A stretch of DNA of 17,005 bases. Origin: Candidatus Gastranaerophilales bacterium HUM_12. Lineage in GTDB: Bacteria; Cyanobacteriota; Vampirovibrionia; Gastranaerophilales; Gastranaerophilaceae. A program made the position numbers and the translations under genes. The stretch spans positions 257 to 17,261 of the forward strand of contig DABJ01000039.1 of assembly GCA_002102825.1 (NCBI GenBank). Direction: 5' to 3'. Positions 1 to 7,401 of this stretch are shown piece by piece (positions within the stretch are counted from its first letter, which is position 1; every line of letters begins with the position of its first letter). The notes under the pieces are model-generated. The model was not told the DNA's origin and searched no databases. It saw only the letters and a program-made list of their open reading frames with translations.

Positions 1-1074
1 GCCGCCAAATCCAAGGATTATCAAGCCCCAGAAAACCATTTTCCGCTCTCCGATTTTAGAGATAAATATTGCACTGAATATTGTTGCAACAAGACAACCC
101 GCACCTCTTGGAACCATTGAAATACCACTTAAAAATGAGGTGTAACCCATCATACTTTGTAACATCGTAGGTAGAATCGTACTTGATGCCATCATTACAC
201 CCATCAATACGATCTGAATAAGTGTACCAAAGAAGAAGTTTCTATCTTTCATTACTGATAAATCTGTCAATGGATTTTTACCTTTAATTTGAGAAATGAA
301 AAAGCAAACACCGGCAATACATGAAATAAATGTTAACCAACAAATCCATGCTGCTCCAAACCAATCAGCATCATTACCCTTATCTAGTACGATTTGTAAA
401 CATACAAGCCATATTGATAGGAAGATAAAACCAACAGTGTCAAGCTTAACCCCCTTTTGTCTTTTTGCATAAGGAGGTTCTTCAAGTAGAGCCTTAGCTG
501 ATGCTAATACAAAAAAGCCGATTGGGATATTAATATAATAAATGTGTGGCCAAGACCAGTTTTCGGTAATCCAACCTCCAACAGCCGGTCCGATGATTGG
601 TGCGAATACAACCCCCAAGCCAAATAATGCCATTGCTTGCGGTCTTGATTCTTTAGGAAAGCTTTCCATCATTATGGATTGTGATAGCGGTAGGATTGCA
701 CCTCCGCCTAAACCCTGTAAAAATCTCGCCAAAACCATCATGATTAAGGAATTTGAAATTCCACATAAAAATGATGCTAGGGTGAAAATAATTATACTGA
801 GTAAGAAAAAGTTTTTTCTTCCAAATAATTTACAGAAGAAATCAACTGCAGGAATAATAATACCACTTGCAATTAAATAAAATGTTACAACCCAAGTAGC
901 TTCGTTGTGGCTGCATGAAAAAGACCCTGCCATATATGGTAATGCAACATTTGAAATAGTTTCATCCAGTGCATACATAAAAACGGAAGCCATTAATGGT
1001 ATTGAAATTAACCATGGGTTTTTCTTGGGACGCCATTCTTCTTGCGGGGTATTATTTATAACTTCTTCACTCAT
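1..1074 (-). CDS. EmrB/QacA-type MFS multidrug exporter (DHA2 family), 3' part missing
   Basis: This gene runs off the left edge: 358 codons are open from the ATG at 1074 to base 1, and the family is usually about 500 residues with 14 membrane helices. It should be an inner-membrane, proton-driven drug exporter. Visible signs are the helix-1 motif ALDETISNVALP (D37), the loop 2-3 motif CKLFGRK (about 81-87), the arginine of helix 4 in LARFLQG, and the antiporter motif C as APIIGPAVGG (about 158-167). The order and spacing of these match EmrB. The start lies 18 nt after the marR stop on the same strand, with only a weak Shine-Dalgarno, so the two are probably one transcript with possible translational coupling. 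No EmrA-like membrane-fusion partner is seen here; one could lie beyond the edge. The family is secure; the substrates are unknown. Confidence 0.9.
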   Translation of the reverse strand, partial: MSEEVINNTPQEEWRPKKNPWLISIPLMASVFMYALDETISNVALPYMAGSFSCSHNEATWVVTFYLIASGIIIPAVDFFCKLFGRKNFFLLSIIIFTLASFLCGISNSLIMMVLARFLQGLGGGAILPLSQSIMMESFPKESRPQAMALFGLGVVFAPIIGPAVGGWITENWSWPHIYYINIPIGFFVLASAKALLEEPPYAKRQKGVKLDTVGFIFLSIWLVCLQIVLDKGNDADWFGAAWICWLTFISCIAGVCFFISQIKGKNPLTDLSVMKDRNFFFGTLIQIVLMGVMMASSTILPTMLQSMMGYTSFLSGISMVPRGAGCLVATIFSAIFISKIGERKMVFWGLIILGFGG

Positions 1075-1092
1075 TTTTATTCTTTATCCATT

Positions 1093-1554
1093 TTATTCAA
1101 ATGCAATCTTGCTAACTTTTTCTATTGATGTGCGTAATTCTTTTAATTTTTCAATAATTTTTCTGCACTCTTCTTCCGGTATAATTTTGTCAAATTCTGT
1201 AATTGCAGGTTTAAATTTTGAGATCACTTCATCATATAATGCATGCCCTTTTGAAGTTACAGTTGAAACTTTGATAAGTTTTCCGTCACGTTCTTCAATA
1301 TGGCGCTCAACTAATCCTTTTTTTTCAAGTGCCATCAAAAATCTTCCGGTGTGAGCTTTCCCTTTTAAGATTAATCTTGCTAAATCTGCTTGTGATAATC
1401 CTGGGCAAGCAATTAGCGTGTCAATAACTGTAAATTCATCAATTGAAACTTCTTTAGTACAATTTTCGAGTAGTCTTTTTGCGTTTTCATGACAAATTCT
1501 TGCCGTAAGCTCGATTTCGTAAGGAAAACTGTCTATATAAAATCTTTTATCCAT
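1093..1554 (-). CDS. MarR-family transcriptional regulator
   Basis: A 153-residue protein of the usual MarR length, expected to bind DNA as a dimer. Predicted helices at both ends would form the dimer interface. The winged helix-turn-helix spans roughly residues 40-110: LSQADLARLILKGKAHTGRF holds the turn and recognition helix, LEKKGLVER follows, and ERDGKLIKVSTVT forms the wing. GGAGG at 1560-1564 sits 5 nt before the ATG and fixes the start. The gene precedes an EmrB-like exporter by 18 nt, the classic arrangement for a repressor that controls its own efflux operon and is released by the drug or a phenolic ligand. Abutting palindromes overlap its promoter. The family is clear; the ligand cannot be told. 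Confidence 0.93.
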   Translation of the reverse strand: MDKRFYIDSFPYEIELTARICHENAKRLLENCTKEVSIDEFTVIDTLIACPGLSQADLARLILKGKAHTGRFLMALEKKGLVERHIEERDGKLIKVSTVTSKGHALYDEVISKFKPAITEFDKIIPEEECRKIIEKLKELRTSIEKVSKIAFE

Positions 1555-1559
1555 GCGAT

Positions 1560-1625
1560 CCTCCCCGATGAAGTAGAATGTTCTTAAACTAGAACTATCT
1601 TTGCATAGATAAATCTACTTGTCAA
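1560..1625 (-). promoter_or_regulatory. marR promoter with abutting palindromic operators
   Basis: Read on the minus strand, TTGACA (1625-1620) is followed after 17 nt by AAAGAT (1602-1597), a strong -35 and a weak -10. Two 16-bp inverted repeats lie end to end over the -10 and start region: TATCT-N6-AGATA at 1596-1611 and GTTCT-N6-AGAAC at 1580-1595. Both have 5-bp arms and a 6-bp centre. They are enclosed by a third inverted repeat, AAGTAGA at 1571-1577 and TCTACTT at 1614-1620, which touches the -35. MarR proteins generally bind palindromes of this size, so these are candidate autoregulatory operators. GGAGG at 1560-1564 is the ribosome binding site. Confidence 0.6.
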
Positions 1626-1633
1626 GATATCTA

Positions 1634-2767
1634 TTAATCTAAAAAGTCTGCAAGAATCACATTACTTACTAAAATGCCCTGCACAGTCAATTTGTAACCG
1701 ATATCAGTTTTTTCAATCAATTTTAATTTTAAGTATTTTTCAAGGATATTTTTATACTTTTCATCAAAATCAATTTGGTATTTAAAATTGATGTTTTGAA
1801 CATCTATCCCTTTCATTTCCCGAAAACCCAAAAAGATTTCCTCTTCAAGTTTTTCTTGTTCTGTCAAAATTTTTGATTCTTTGTGATTTAGAGGATTTTG
1901 CAAATATTCTTCAATCGTTTCAACATTTCCGTATCTAACACTGTTTAAATATCCGTGTGCAGCAACTCCAAATCCATAATATTCATCATTATTCCAATAA
2001 TTAAGGTTATGTTTTGAATTGTATCCGTATTTTGAAAAATTACTTACCTCATAATGTTCAAAACCATGTTCTGTCAATAATTTAATTGCTCCTAAATACA
2101 TATCAGCCTGCGTATCATCGTCAGGCAATTGCTCTGGCATATTTTTATAAAACCAAGAACCATCCTCTATTTTTAGTCCATAAAGAGAAATGTGTTGTAT
2201 TCCTAAATTGATTCCTCGTTTCAAATCATCATAAAACATTTCCGGTGTTTGGTGTGGTAATCCATATATGAAGTCCAAACTTATATTATTGAAACCAGCT
2301 CGTTGTGCGGTTTTGACAACATCAATCACTTGGTTTGACGTGTGTCTGCGATTTATTTGTTTTAAAATATCATTATTAAAGGTTTGACAGCCAAAACTTA
2401 GTCTATTTATTCCAATATCATAAAGTCCACGCAAATAGTCATAACTACCACTTTTACAATTCTCAATCGATACAAAATCCCCATTTGAATAGCAAGAATC
2501 AGGATTTAGTTCTGTAGTAATTTCAGTATTTTCATTTATATTAAAATATCTCAAAAGATTTTCAAATTCTTGGACTGTAAGTAGTGAGGGAGTTCCTCCT
2601 CCGAAATAAATTGTATTCAAAAGTTCTCCTTGATAGGATTGTTTAATCTCTTGTCCTAAAGCTTTCAAATACTCTTTTTTTAATTCTAATTTGTTAAAAG
2701 AAACAAATGAACAATAATGACATTTTGACTTACAAAAAGGAATATGAATGTAAACACTTTTTACCAT
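1634..2767 (-). CDS. hemW: HemW heme chaperone, radical SAM (HemN-like)
   Basis: A 377-residue protein of normal HemW length. The radical-SAM cluster motif is CKSKCHYC (C12, C16, C19), followed by phenylalanine, whereas true coproporphyrinogen dehydrogenase HemN has a fourth cysteine there. FGGGTPSLL is the glycine-rich SAM-binding motif. HNLNYW at residues 253-258 matches the HNxxYW heme-binding motif known for HemW. HemW is thought to bind heme and pass it to respiratory proteins; it was long mis-annotated as an oxygen-independent coproporphyrinogen oxidase. I chose the ATG at 2767 because it gives the family's usual MxxxYIHIPFC start; upstream ATGs at 2782 and 2800 overlap the promoter. 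There is no Shine-Dalgarno, and TATAAT ends 6 nt before the ATG, so the mRNA may be leaderless. marR follows on the same strand but has its own promoter. Confidence 0.93.
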   Translation of the reverse strand: MVKSVYIHIPFCKSKCHYCSFVSFNKLELKKEYLKALGQEIKQSYQGELLNTIYFGGGTPSLLTVQEFENLLRYFNINENTEITTELNPDSCYSNGDFVSIENCKSGSYDYLRGLYDIGINRLSFGCQTFNNDILKQINRRHTSNQVIDVVKTAQRAGFNNISLDFIYGLPHQTPEMFYDDLKRGINLGIQHISLYGLKIEDGSWFYKNMPEQLPDDDTQADMYLGAIKLLTEHGFEHYEVSNFSKYGYNSKHNLNYWNNDEYYGFGVAAHGYLNSVRYGNVETIEEYLQNPLNHKESKILTEQEKLEEEIFLGFREMKGIDVQNINFKYQIDFDEKYKNILEKYLKLKLIEKTDIGYKLTVQGILVSNVILADFLD

Positions 2768-2773
2768 AACTAA

Positions 2774-2822
2774 ATTATACATCAGAGATTTACTTTGCAA
2801 TACCTGATTTTTGTAATAAAAT
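2774..2822. promoter_or_regulatory. hemW/mutS2 divergent promoter sharing one TTGCAA
   Basis: TTGCAA at 2795-2800 is its own reverse complement. Leftwards it is followed after 15 nt by TATAAT (2779-2774), and hemW starts 6 nt later. Rightwards it is followed after 16 nt by TAAAAT (2817-2822), and mutS2 starts 7 nt later. Both predicted start sites fall on or next to the start codon, and neither gene has a Shine-Dalgarno. The left-hand spacer is shorter than the optimum. The same TTGCAA hexamer appears with 17-nt spacing in the rpmI promoter, which supports its use as a -35 in this genome. Confidence 0.5.
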
Positions 2823-2829
2823 CAATGCT

Positions 2830-5199
2830 ATGGATATCACATTAAAAAGTAATACAACCTTAGAATTTGACAAAGTCAAAGAAGAACTTTCCAAATTTGC
2901 AAAATTTGAACAAAGTAGAGTTTTGTGTTTGCGTTTACACGCTCTAACAGATAGAAATAAGATAAAAGAACAGCTTGAACTTACAAGGGAAGCAAAGAAA
3001 ATTTTAGACTTTGCAAAAGACACACCCACAGAATTCATTGCTGATATTGGAAAAATTAAAAATACTTCTGTGATTTCATATTTAACCGAAGTCGAATTGA
3101 ATGACATTGCAAGAACAATGCGATCTTCTAGACTTCTTAAGAAATTTATTTATGAAAATTCTGAAGATGATTGGTTATTAAAAAATCTTGCAGAAAAATT
3201 AGTTTCAGATAAAGAGCTTGAAGATAGAATTTTTGATACTTTTGATGAAAGTTTGAGAATTAAACAAAATGCAACTCCGGAACTTAAAGGATTGTATTCT
3301 TCTTTGAGAGATACTGAACAAAATTTAAGAGATCAAATTAATTCATTATTAAACAACTCAACATTCTCAAAGTATTTACAAGACAATATCTATACACAAA
3401 GAGATGACCGTATTGTTTTTCAAGTAATGGCAACAAACAAAAATAAGGTTCCTGGGATTGTGCATGATGTTTCAGCGAGTGCAAAGACTTTTTATATTGA
3501 ACCTGCTCAAATTGTACCATTCAATAACAAGATTAGAGAAATCAAATCTAAAATTAATGCTGAATGCATTAGAATTTTAGTTGAATTAACAAACCTTGTA
3601 AAAGAATATATGGCACCATTAGAACTTTGCGAAAAGGTAATGTCTGAAATTGACTTCCATTTTGCAAAAGCAAGATATGCTGTAAAATTACAAGCTGTAG
3701 AACCGGAGTTAACAGACGAAAAATATATTTATTTTGAAAATATGAAACACCCATTATTATTAATGGTTAGTGAAAATGTTGTAGCCAATAATTTTGAAAT
3801 CGGCAAAGATTATCATTCTGTGATTGTAACCGGTTCAAATACAGGTGGAAAAACAGTAACATTAAAAACAATCGGATTATTTATTTTAATGGCAGAAGCA
3901 GGAATGTTTTTACCTTGTACTTATGCCAAATTATACCCATTCAAAAATGTTTTTGCTGATATCGGGGATTCTCAAAGTATTTTGCAAAGTTTGTCAACAT
4001 TTTCATCTCACATGACAAATATAATTGAAATATTGAAACAAAGTACTGATGAGTCATTCGTTTTGTTAGATGAAATTTGTGCAGGTACTGATCCTGTTGA
4101 GGGGGCAGTGCTTGCGCAAGGTATATTAGAAAAACTCGCTCAAAAGAAAGTAACAAGCATAATTACGACTCATTACGGAGAATTAAAAGCTCTTGAATAT
4201 TCTAATAAATTTTTCAAGAACGCATCTGTTGAATTTGATACTGAAACATTGAAGCCTACATACAAATTACTAATTGGTATTCCGGGGTTGAGTAATGCGA
4301 TTTCAATTGCTGCAAATTTGGGGCTGGATAAGGATATTGTAGATAATGTAAAAAAAGTTCTTATAACTCAAAAAGACCCAACAGTTGCAGTTGTTGAAAA
4401 GTTGCAAGAAACTCATCAAGAACTTTCTCGAAACTTGATGAAAGCACAAGAGTTAAAAGAATCTTCACTGGAAATTAAAAAAGAATACGAAGAAAATTTA
4501 AATAAGGTAAAAAAAGAAAAGAAAAAGACGATTAAAAATATCAAAAACAAATTTGATGTTGAGATGATGGAAGCTCGAGGCGAAATCAAAAAAATTCTTG
4601 ACGAACTTAGGAAAGAAAAATCTGAAAAACTGGCAAGGAGAGCTTATTCAAGACTTGCAAAATTGGAGTCAGGTTTCAGAAATGATGTTGATAATGTTTC
4701 AGACAAGCAACAATATCTTGAAATAGATTGGGATAAGGTTGTTGTTGGCGATGTTGTAATGCTTAAAAATCTTCATCAAAAAGTTACGATTTTATCACTA
4801 CCTGATAAAAACAAAAAACTTTTTGTCGATATGGGTTCTATCAAAATGAAGGTCAAGAAAGATGAACTTGCAGTTTTAGATGAAAACTATAAAGCCCCAA
4901 CTAAAGTCAAAGTTCCGGGGACAACATTCAGCAGGTTTGAATTAAGGCGACTCGAAATGTCATCAACTCTTGATTTGAGAGGTTATAGAGTAGAAGAAGC
5001 GCTTGACACAGTAGAAAATTATTTAGACAAAGCAAGTCTTGCTAACCTTTCTCCTGTTTATATAATTCACGGACACGGAACAGGTGCGTTAAAAGAAGCC
5101 GTTAGAGATTTCTTAAAATCTTCTCCTTATGTCGCAAAATATAGAGCCGGTGAAGATGCAGAAGGTGGCGACGGTGTTAGTGTTGTCGATATTAATTAA
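2830..5199 (+). CDS. mutS2: MutS2 ATPase/endonuclease with C-terminal Smr domain
   Basis: A 789-residue protein with the full MutS2 layout. An N-terminal helical core and clamp precede the ABC-type ATPase with Walker A GSNTGGKT (335-342), Walker B FVLLDE (about 409-415) and the following CAGTDP. A charged coiled-coil stretch rich in Lys and Glu lies at about 515-610. The C-terminal Smr nuclease domain carries LDLRG (about 714) and HGHGTG (about 747). Unlike MutS1 it has no mismatch-recognition domain. MutS2 proteins suppress recombination and, in Bacillus, split collided ribosomes (RqcU); which role applies here cannot be read from sequence. The ATG at 2830 has no Shine-Dalgarno and lies 7 nt after a TAAAAT box. 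Its stop overlaps that of the convergent acyl-CoA synthetase gene. Confidence 0.96.
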   Translation: MDITLKSNTTLEFDKVKEELSKFAKFEQSRVLCLRLHALTDRNKIKEQLELTREAKKILDFAKDTPTEFIADIGKIKNTSVISYLTEVELNDIARTMRSSRLLKKFIYENSEDDWLLKNLAEKLVSDKELEDRIFDTFDESLRIKQNATPELKGLYSSLRDTEQNLRDQINSLLNNSTFSKYLQDNIYTQRDDRIVFQVMATNKNKVPGIVHDVSASAKTFYIEPAQIVPFNNKIREIKSKINAECIRILVELTNLVKEYMAPLELCEKVMSEIDFHFAKARYAVKLQAVEPELTDEKYIYFENMKHPLLLMVSENVVANNFEIGKDYHSVIVTGSNTGGKTVTLKTIGLFILMAEAGMFLPCTYAKLYPFKNVFADIGDSQSILQSLSTFSSHMTNIIEILKQSTDESFVLLDEICAGTDPVEGAVLAQGILEKLAQKKVTSIITTHYGELKALEYSNKFFKNASVEFDTETLKPTYKLLIGIPGLSNAISIAANLGLDKDIVDNVKKVLITQKDPTVAVVEKLQETHQELSRNLMKAQELKESSLEIKKEYEENLNKVKKEKKKTIKNIKNKFDVEMMEARGEIKKILDELRKEKSEKLARRAYSRLAKLESGFRNDVDNVSDKQQYLEIDWDKVVVGDVVMLKNLHQKVTILSLPDKNKKLFVDMGSIKMKVKKDELAVLDENYKAPTKVKVPGTTFSRFELRRLEMSSTLDLRGYRVEEALDTVENYLDKASLANLSPVYIIHGHGTGALKEAVRDFLKSSPYVAKYRAGEDAEGGDGVSVVDIN

Positions 5200-6875
5200 A
5201 CACTCGTTGAAATAAGTTCTTTAATTATATTGCGTTTTAGTTTTCGTGTAGTCGTCCTTGGCAAGCTTTCTTGTCTGACAACTATACTGATTGGTCTTTT
5301 ATATGGAGCTAAATGTGTTGATAAAAATTTAACTTCTTTTCTTATTGCTGTTTCAAGCTTGTCAAAATTTTCAAAATTCATTGCGTAGTTAGTTGTTGGA
5401 ACAATAATTGCGGCAATTTCTTCGCAACCATTCTTTTCGCCACCTGATTTTGAAATACCCGTGACACAAACTTCTGCAAAATTTGGGCTTTGCTCTAATA
5501 CAGATTCAATTTCTTCCGGAAAAACTTTTTTACCTCCGGATAACACAATCATATTTTTAATTCTACCTGTGATGTAAATCAATTTAGTTTTGGGATTAAT
5601 TTGTGCAATATCACCTGTATGCAACCAACCCTCAGAAGAAATTACTTCATTAGTTAAATCTTTTCTGTTATAATAACCCTTCATAACGGAAGGTCCTTTT
5701 AGCATCAATTCACCTGTGTCTTTATCAATTTTAGCCTCAAAAGATTTAAGAGCTGGTCCAACTGATTTCAAGTCTTGACATTTCCCTCTATTTACGGCAA
5801 CAACAGGGCTTGTTTCGGATAGTCCATATCCTTGATAAACTTTTACACCAATTCTTTCAAAGAATTTCCCGACATTTACATCTAATGGCGCACCGCCAGA
5901 GATACAACCAAAGAATTCTCCGCCGAACTTTTTATGAATAGAGCTAAACATTATTCTTCTTAAATTTATTGGCATAAATTTTGCGATTTTGTAATTTAAT
6001 TTAAATAAAAATTGAACAATTTTAGGTTTTTTATTTAATTCTGATTCTATTGAAGTTTTTAACAATTTTAAAAATGCAGGGACAGTAATCATAAATTGGA
6101 TTTTCTTTTCGGTCATAACTTCTAAAATATCTTTAGGTTTTAAGCTCTGAGTATAATAAATTGAAAATCCATGATTTAAAAAGGTGAAAAATCCGACAGT
6201 CAATTCAAACAAATGATTCATAGGTAAAATTGACAACATTCTCATTTGTTTGTTAGGTAAAATTTCTTTTAGTGCAATTCTCAAATCGTGCATTTGAGCA
6301 AGCATATTTTTAAATGTAATTTCAACCCCCTTAGGATTTCCTGTTGTCCCTGATGTATAAATAATAAAAGCTGTTGCACTAAGTGGACGTCTTCTCCATT
6401 TTGAGTTGTAGTTTTCAGGTAAAGAATAAAGGCTCGGAATTAAATCATTTTCATAAGGGGAAGAATCCATTAGGATAATATATTCTAGCGATGGAATTTT
6501 GTCTTTCAATTCTTTAGCTTTTTCAATATTATTTGCAGACGCTAAAATGACTTTAGGTGCACAATCTGAGAGAATTGAAACCAATTCGTAAATCGTTAAC
6601 TTGTTGTCTAACGGAACAGTTGTTAAGCCTGCAAGAACAGAGCCAAATACGCATGCTCCATATTCCGGTTTTGATTCTGATAAGATTGCTAGTTTTTCGC
6701 ACTTTTCTATTTTTAAATTATTTATCAGGTAAGATGCAAGTCTTCTTGATAAAAGTCCTAGACCTTTATATGTAAACTCATTCCAACCCCATTTCGATTT
6801 CATGCCTAAAGAGATTTTTTCTCCATTGTTAATTGTAATATCTTCCAATAAAGAAAACACATTTTCATATTTCAT
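5196..6875 (-). CDS. AMP-dependent acyl-CoA (or acyl-ACP) synthetase, FadD-like
   Basis: A 559-residue member of the ANL adenylating superfamily, which activates a carboxylate as acyl-AMP and passes it to a thiol. Motifs in order are IIYTSGTTGNPKG (phosphate loop, about 171-183), YQGYGLSETSP (about 345-355), WLHTGD (about 415), GRIKNMIVLSGGKKVFPEE (hinge, about 436-455) and a C-terminal LPRTTTRKLKR carrying the likely catalytic lysine. The hinge and SETSP forms resemble long-chain acyl-CoA and cyanobacterial acyl-ACP synthetases, so recycling or uptake of fatty acids is the best guess; the thiol partner is unknown. There is no carrier domain. I chose the ATG at 6875; a TTG at 6890 would add five residues. 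The stop shares TTAA with the mutS2 stop, and no terminator separates the convergent pair. Confidence 0.88.
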   Translation of the reverse strand: MKYENVFSLLEDITINNGEKISLGMKSKWGWNEFTYKGLGLLSRRLASYLINNLKIEKCEKLAILSESKPEYGACVFGSVLAGLTTVPLDNKLTIYELVSILSDCAPKVILASANNIEKAKELKDKIPSLEYIILMDSSPYENDLIPSLYSLPENYNSKWRRRPLSATAFIIYTSGTTGNPKGVEITFKNMLAQMHDLRIALKEILPNKQMRMLSILPMNHLFELTVGFFTFLNHGFSIYYTQSLKPKDILEVMTEKKIQFMITVPAFLKLLKTSIESELNKKPKIVQFLFKLNYKIAKFMPINLRRIMFSSIHKKFGGEFFGCISGGAPLDVNVGKFFERIGVKVYQGYGLSETSPVVAVNRGKCQDLKSVGPALKSFEAKIDKDTGELMLKGPSVMKGYYNRKDLTNEVISSEGWLHTGDIAQINPKTKLIYITGRIKNMIVLSGGKKVFPEEIESVLEQSPNFAEVCVTGISKSGGEKNGCEEIAAIIVPTTNYAMNFENFDKLETAIRKEVKFLSTHLAPYKRPISIVVRQESLPRTTTRKLKRNIIKELISTSV

Positions 6876-6895
6876 AATTCCACACCCCAAAATAC

Positions 6896-6901
6896 ATTAT
6901 A
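6896..6901 (-). promoter_or_regulatory. -10 box of acyl-CoA synthetase gene
   Basis: A perfect TATAAT on the minus strand ends 20 nt before the ATG at 6875, giving a predicted leader of about 14 nt with a G-rich GGGGTGTGG near the start codon. No convincing -35 is seen. It lies just downstream of the terminator of the preceding minus-strand gene, so the synthetase gene appears to be transcribed independently. Confidence 0.45.
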
Positions 6902-6936
6902 CTTTATTTTACTTTAAAAATTTATTTCGTGCAATA

Positions 6937-6966
6937 AAAAAGACAAATATTTCTATTTGTCTTTTT
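6937..6966 (-). terminator. Intrinsic terminator of the 84-residue orphan gene
   Basis: A perfect 13-bp inverted repeat, AAAAAGACAAATA at 6937-6949 and TATTTGTCTTTTT at 6954-6966. On the minus strand the loop is GAAA (a GNRA tetraloop) and the stem runs into a T-rich tail (TTTTTTATT). It begins 24 nt beyond the stop of the minus-strand gene at 6991. Confidence 0.85.
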
Positions 6967-6990
6967 GTTTTTAAATTCTGGTTTGAATTC

Positions 6991-7245
6991 TTATATTTCA
7001 AAACTTTTTGCAACTTTAATCATTAAATTTTCCATAAAGTTTGCAAAAGATTTTGAATTGCCTCTGTATCCAGTTGCACCTAGTAGTCTATCTTTTCTTG
7101 TTATATAAACATCATAAGCATTCTCATTTTTCAAAATATTCAATTCGGCATTATTTTTAAGTTTTATATTTGTAAACTTTTTACCTTGTGATTTTGCTAA
7201 ATCTGCAAGTTTAAAACCTAACTTAATTCCTTCAATCGGAGCCAT
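6991..7245 (-). CDS. Conserved-looking small protein of unknown function, 84 aa
   Basis: I do not recognise this protein. It is 84 residues, basic, with no signal peptide, membrane segment or cysteine, and looks like a small cytosolic alpha/beta protein. A charged first third (GIKLGFKLADLAKSQGKK) is followed by a strand-like stretch (YDVYITRKDRLLGATGYRG) and a C-terminal amphipathic helix (FANFMENLMIKVAKSFEI). It is likely a real gene because it has everything around it: TTTACA-N17-TAAAAT upstream, AAGGA 9 nt before the ATG, and a strong terminator right after the stop. It is therefore a monocistronic unit between the acyl-CoA synthetase gene and the divergent glucanotransferase gene, and neither neighbour explains it. 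Confidence 0.72.
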   Translation of the reverse strand: MAPIEGIKLGFKLADLAKSQGKKFTNIKLKNNAELNILKNENAYDVYITRKDRLLGATGYRGNSKSFANFMENLMIKVAKSFEI

Positions 7246-7270
7246 ATTTGATAATCCTTTCGTCTTTTTT

Positions 7271-7299
7271 ATTTTATTAGAGAATTAAAGACTTGTAAA
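7271..7299 (-). promoter_or_regulatory. Promoter of the 84-residue orphan gene
   Basis: On the minus strand TTTACA (7299-7294), a 17-nt spacer and TAAAAT (7276-7271) form a near-consensus promoter. The predicted start is at about 7264, leaving an 18-19 nt leader that holds the AAGGA ribosome binding site at 7255-7259. Confidence 0.6.
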
Positions 7300-7354
7300 T
7301 AATATATTTTGCTATTTGTTGATAAAATTTTACAAAAAAAATAAATAATTGTAT

Positions 7355-7360
7355 TATAAT
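7355..7360 (+). promoter_or_regulatory. -10 box ahead of the GH77 gene
   Basis: A perfect TATAAT lies 41 nt before the ATG at 7402. The nearest -35-like sequence, TTTACA at 7329-7334, is 20 nt away, longer than ideal. AAGGG at 7387-7391 is the likely ribosome binding site, 10 nt before the ATG. Confidence 0.4.
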
Positions 7361-7401
7361 TATGGATATACTTTAGATATTTAATTAAGGGTTCATGGGA
7401 T

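Noticed and set aside
542..1354. Two plus-strand frames (542-880 and 905-1354) opposite the exporter and marR
   Set aside because: They are antisense shadows of a clear MFS protein and a clear MarR protein.
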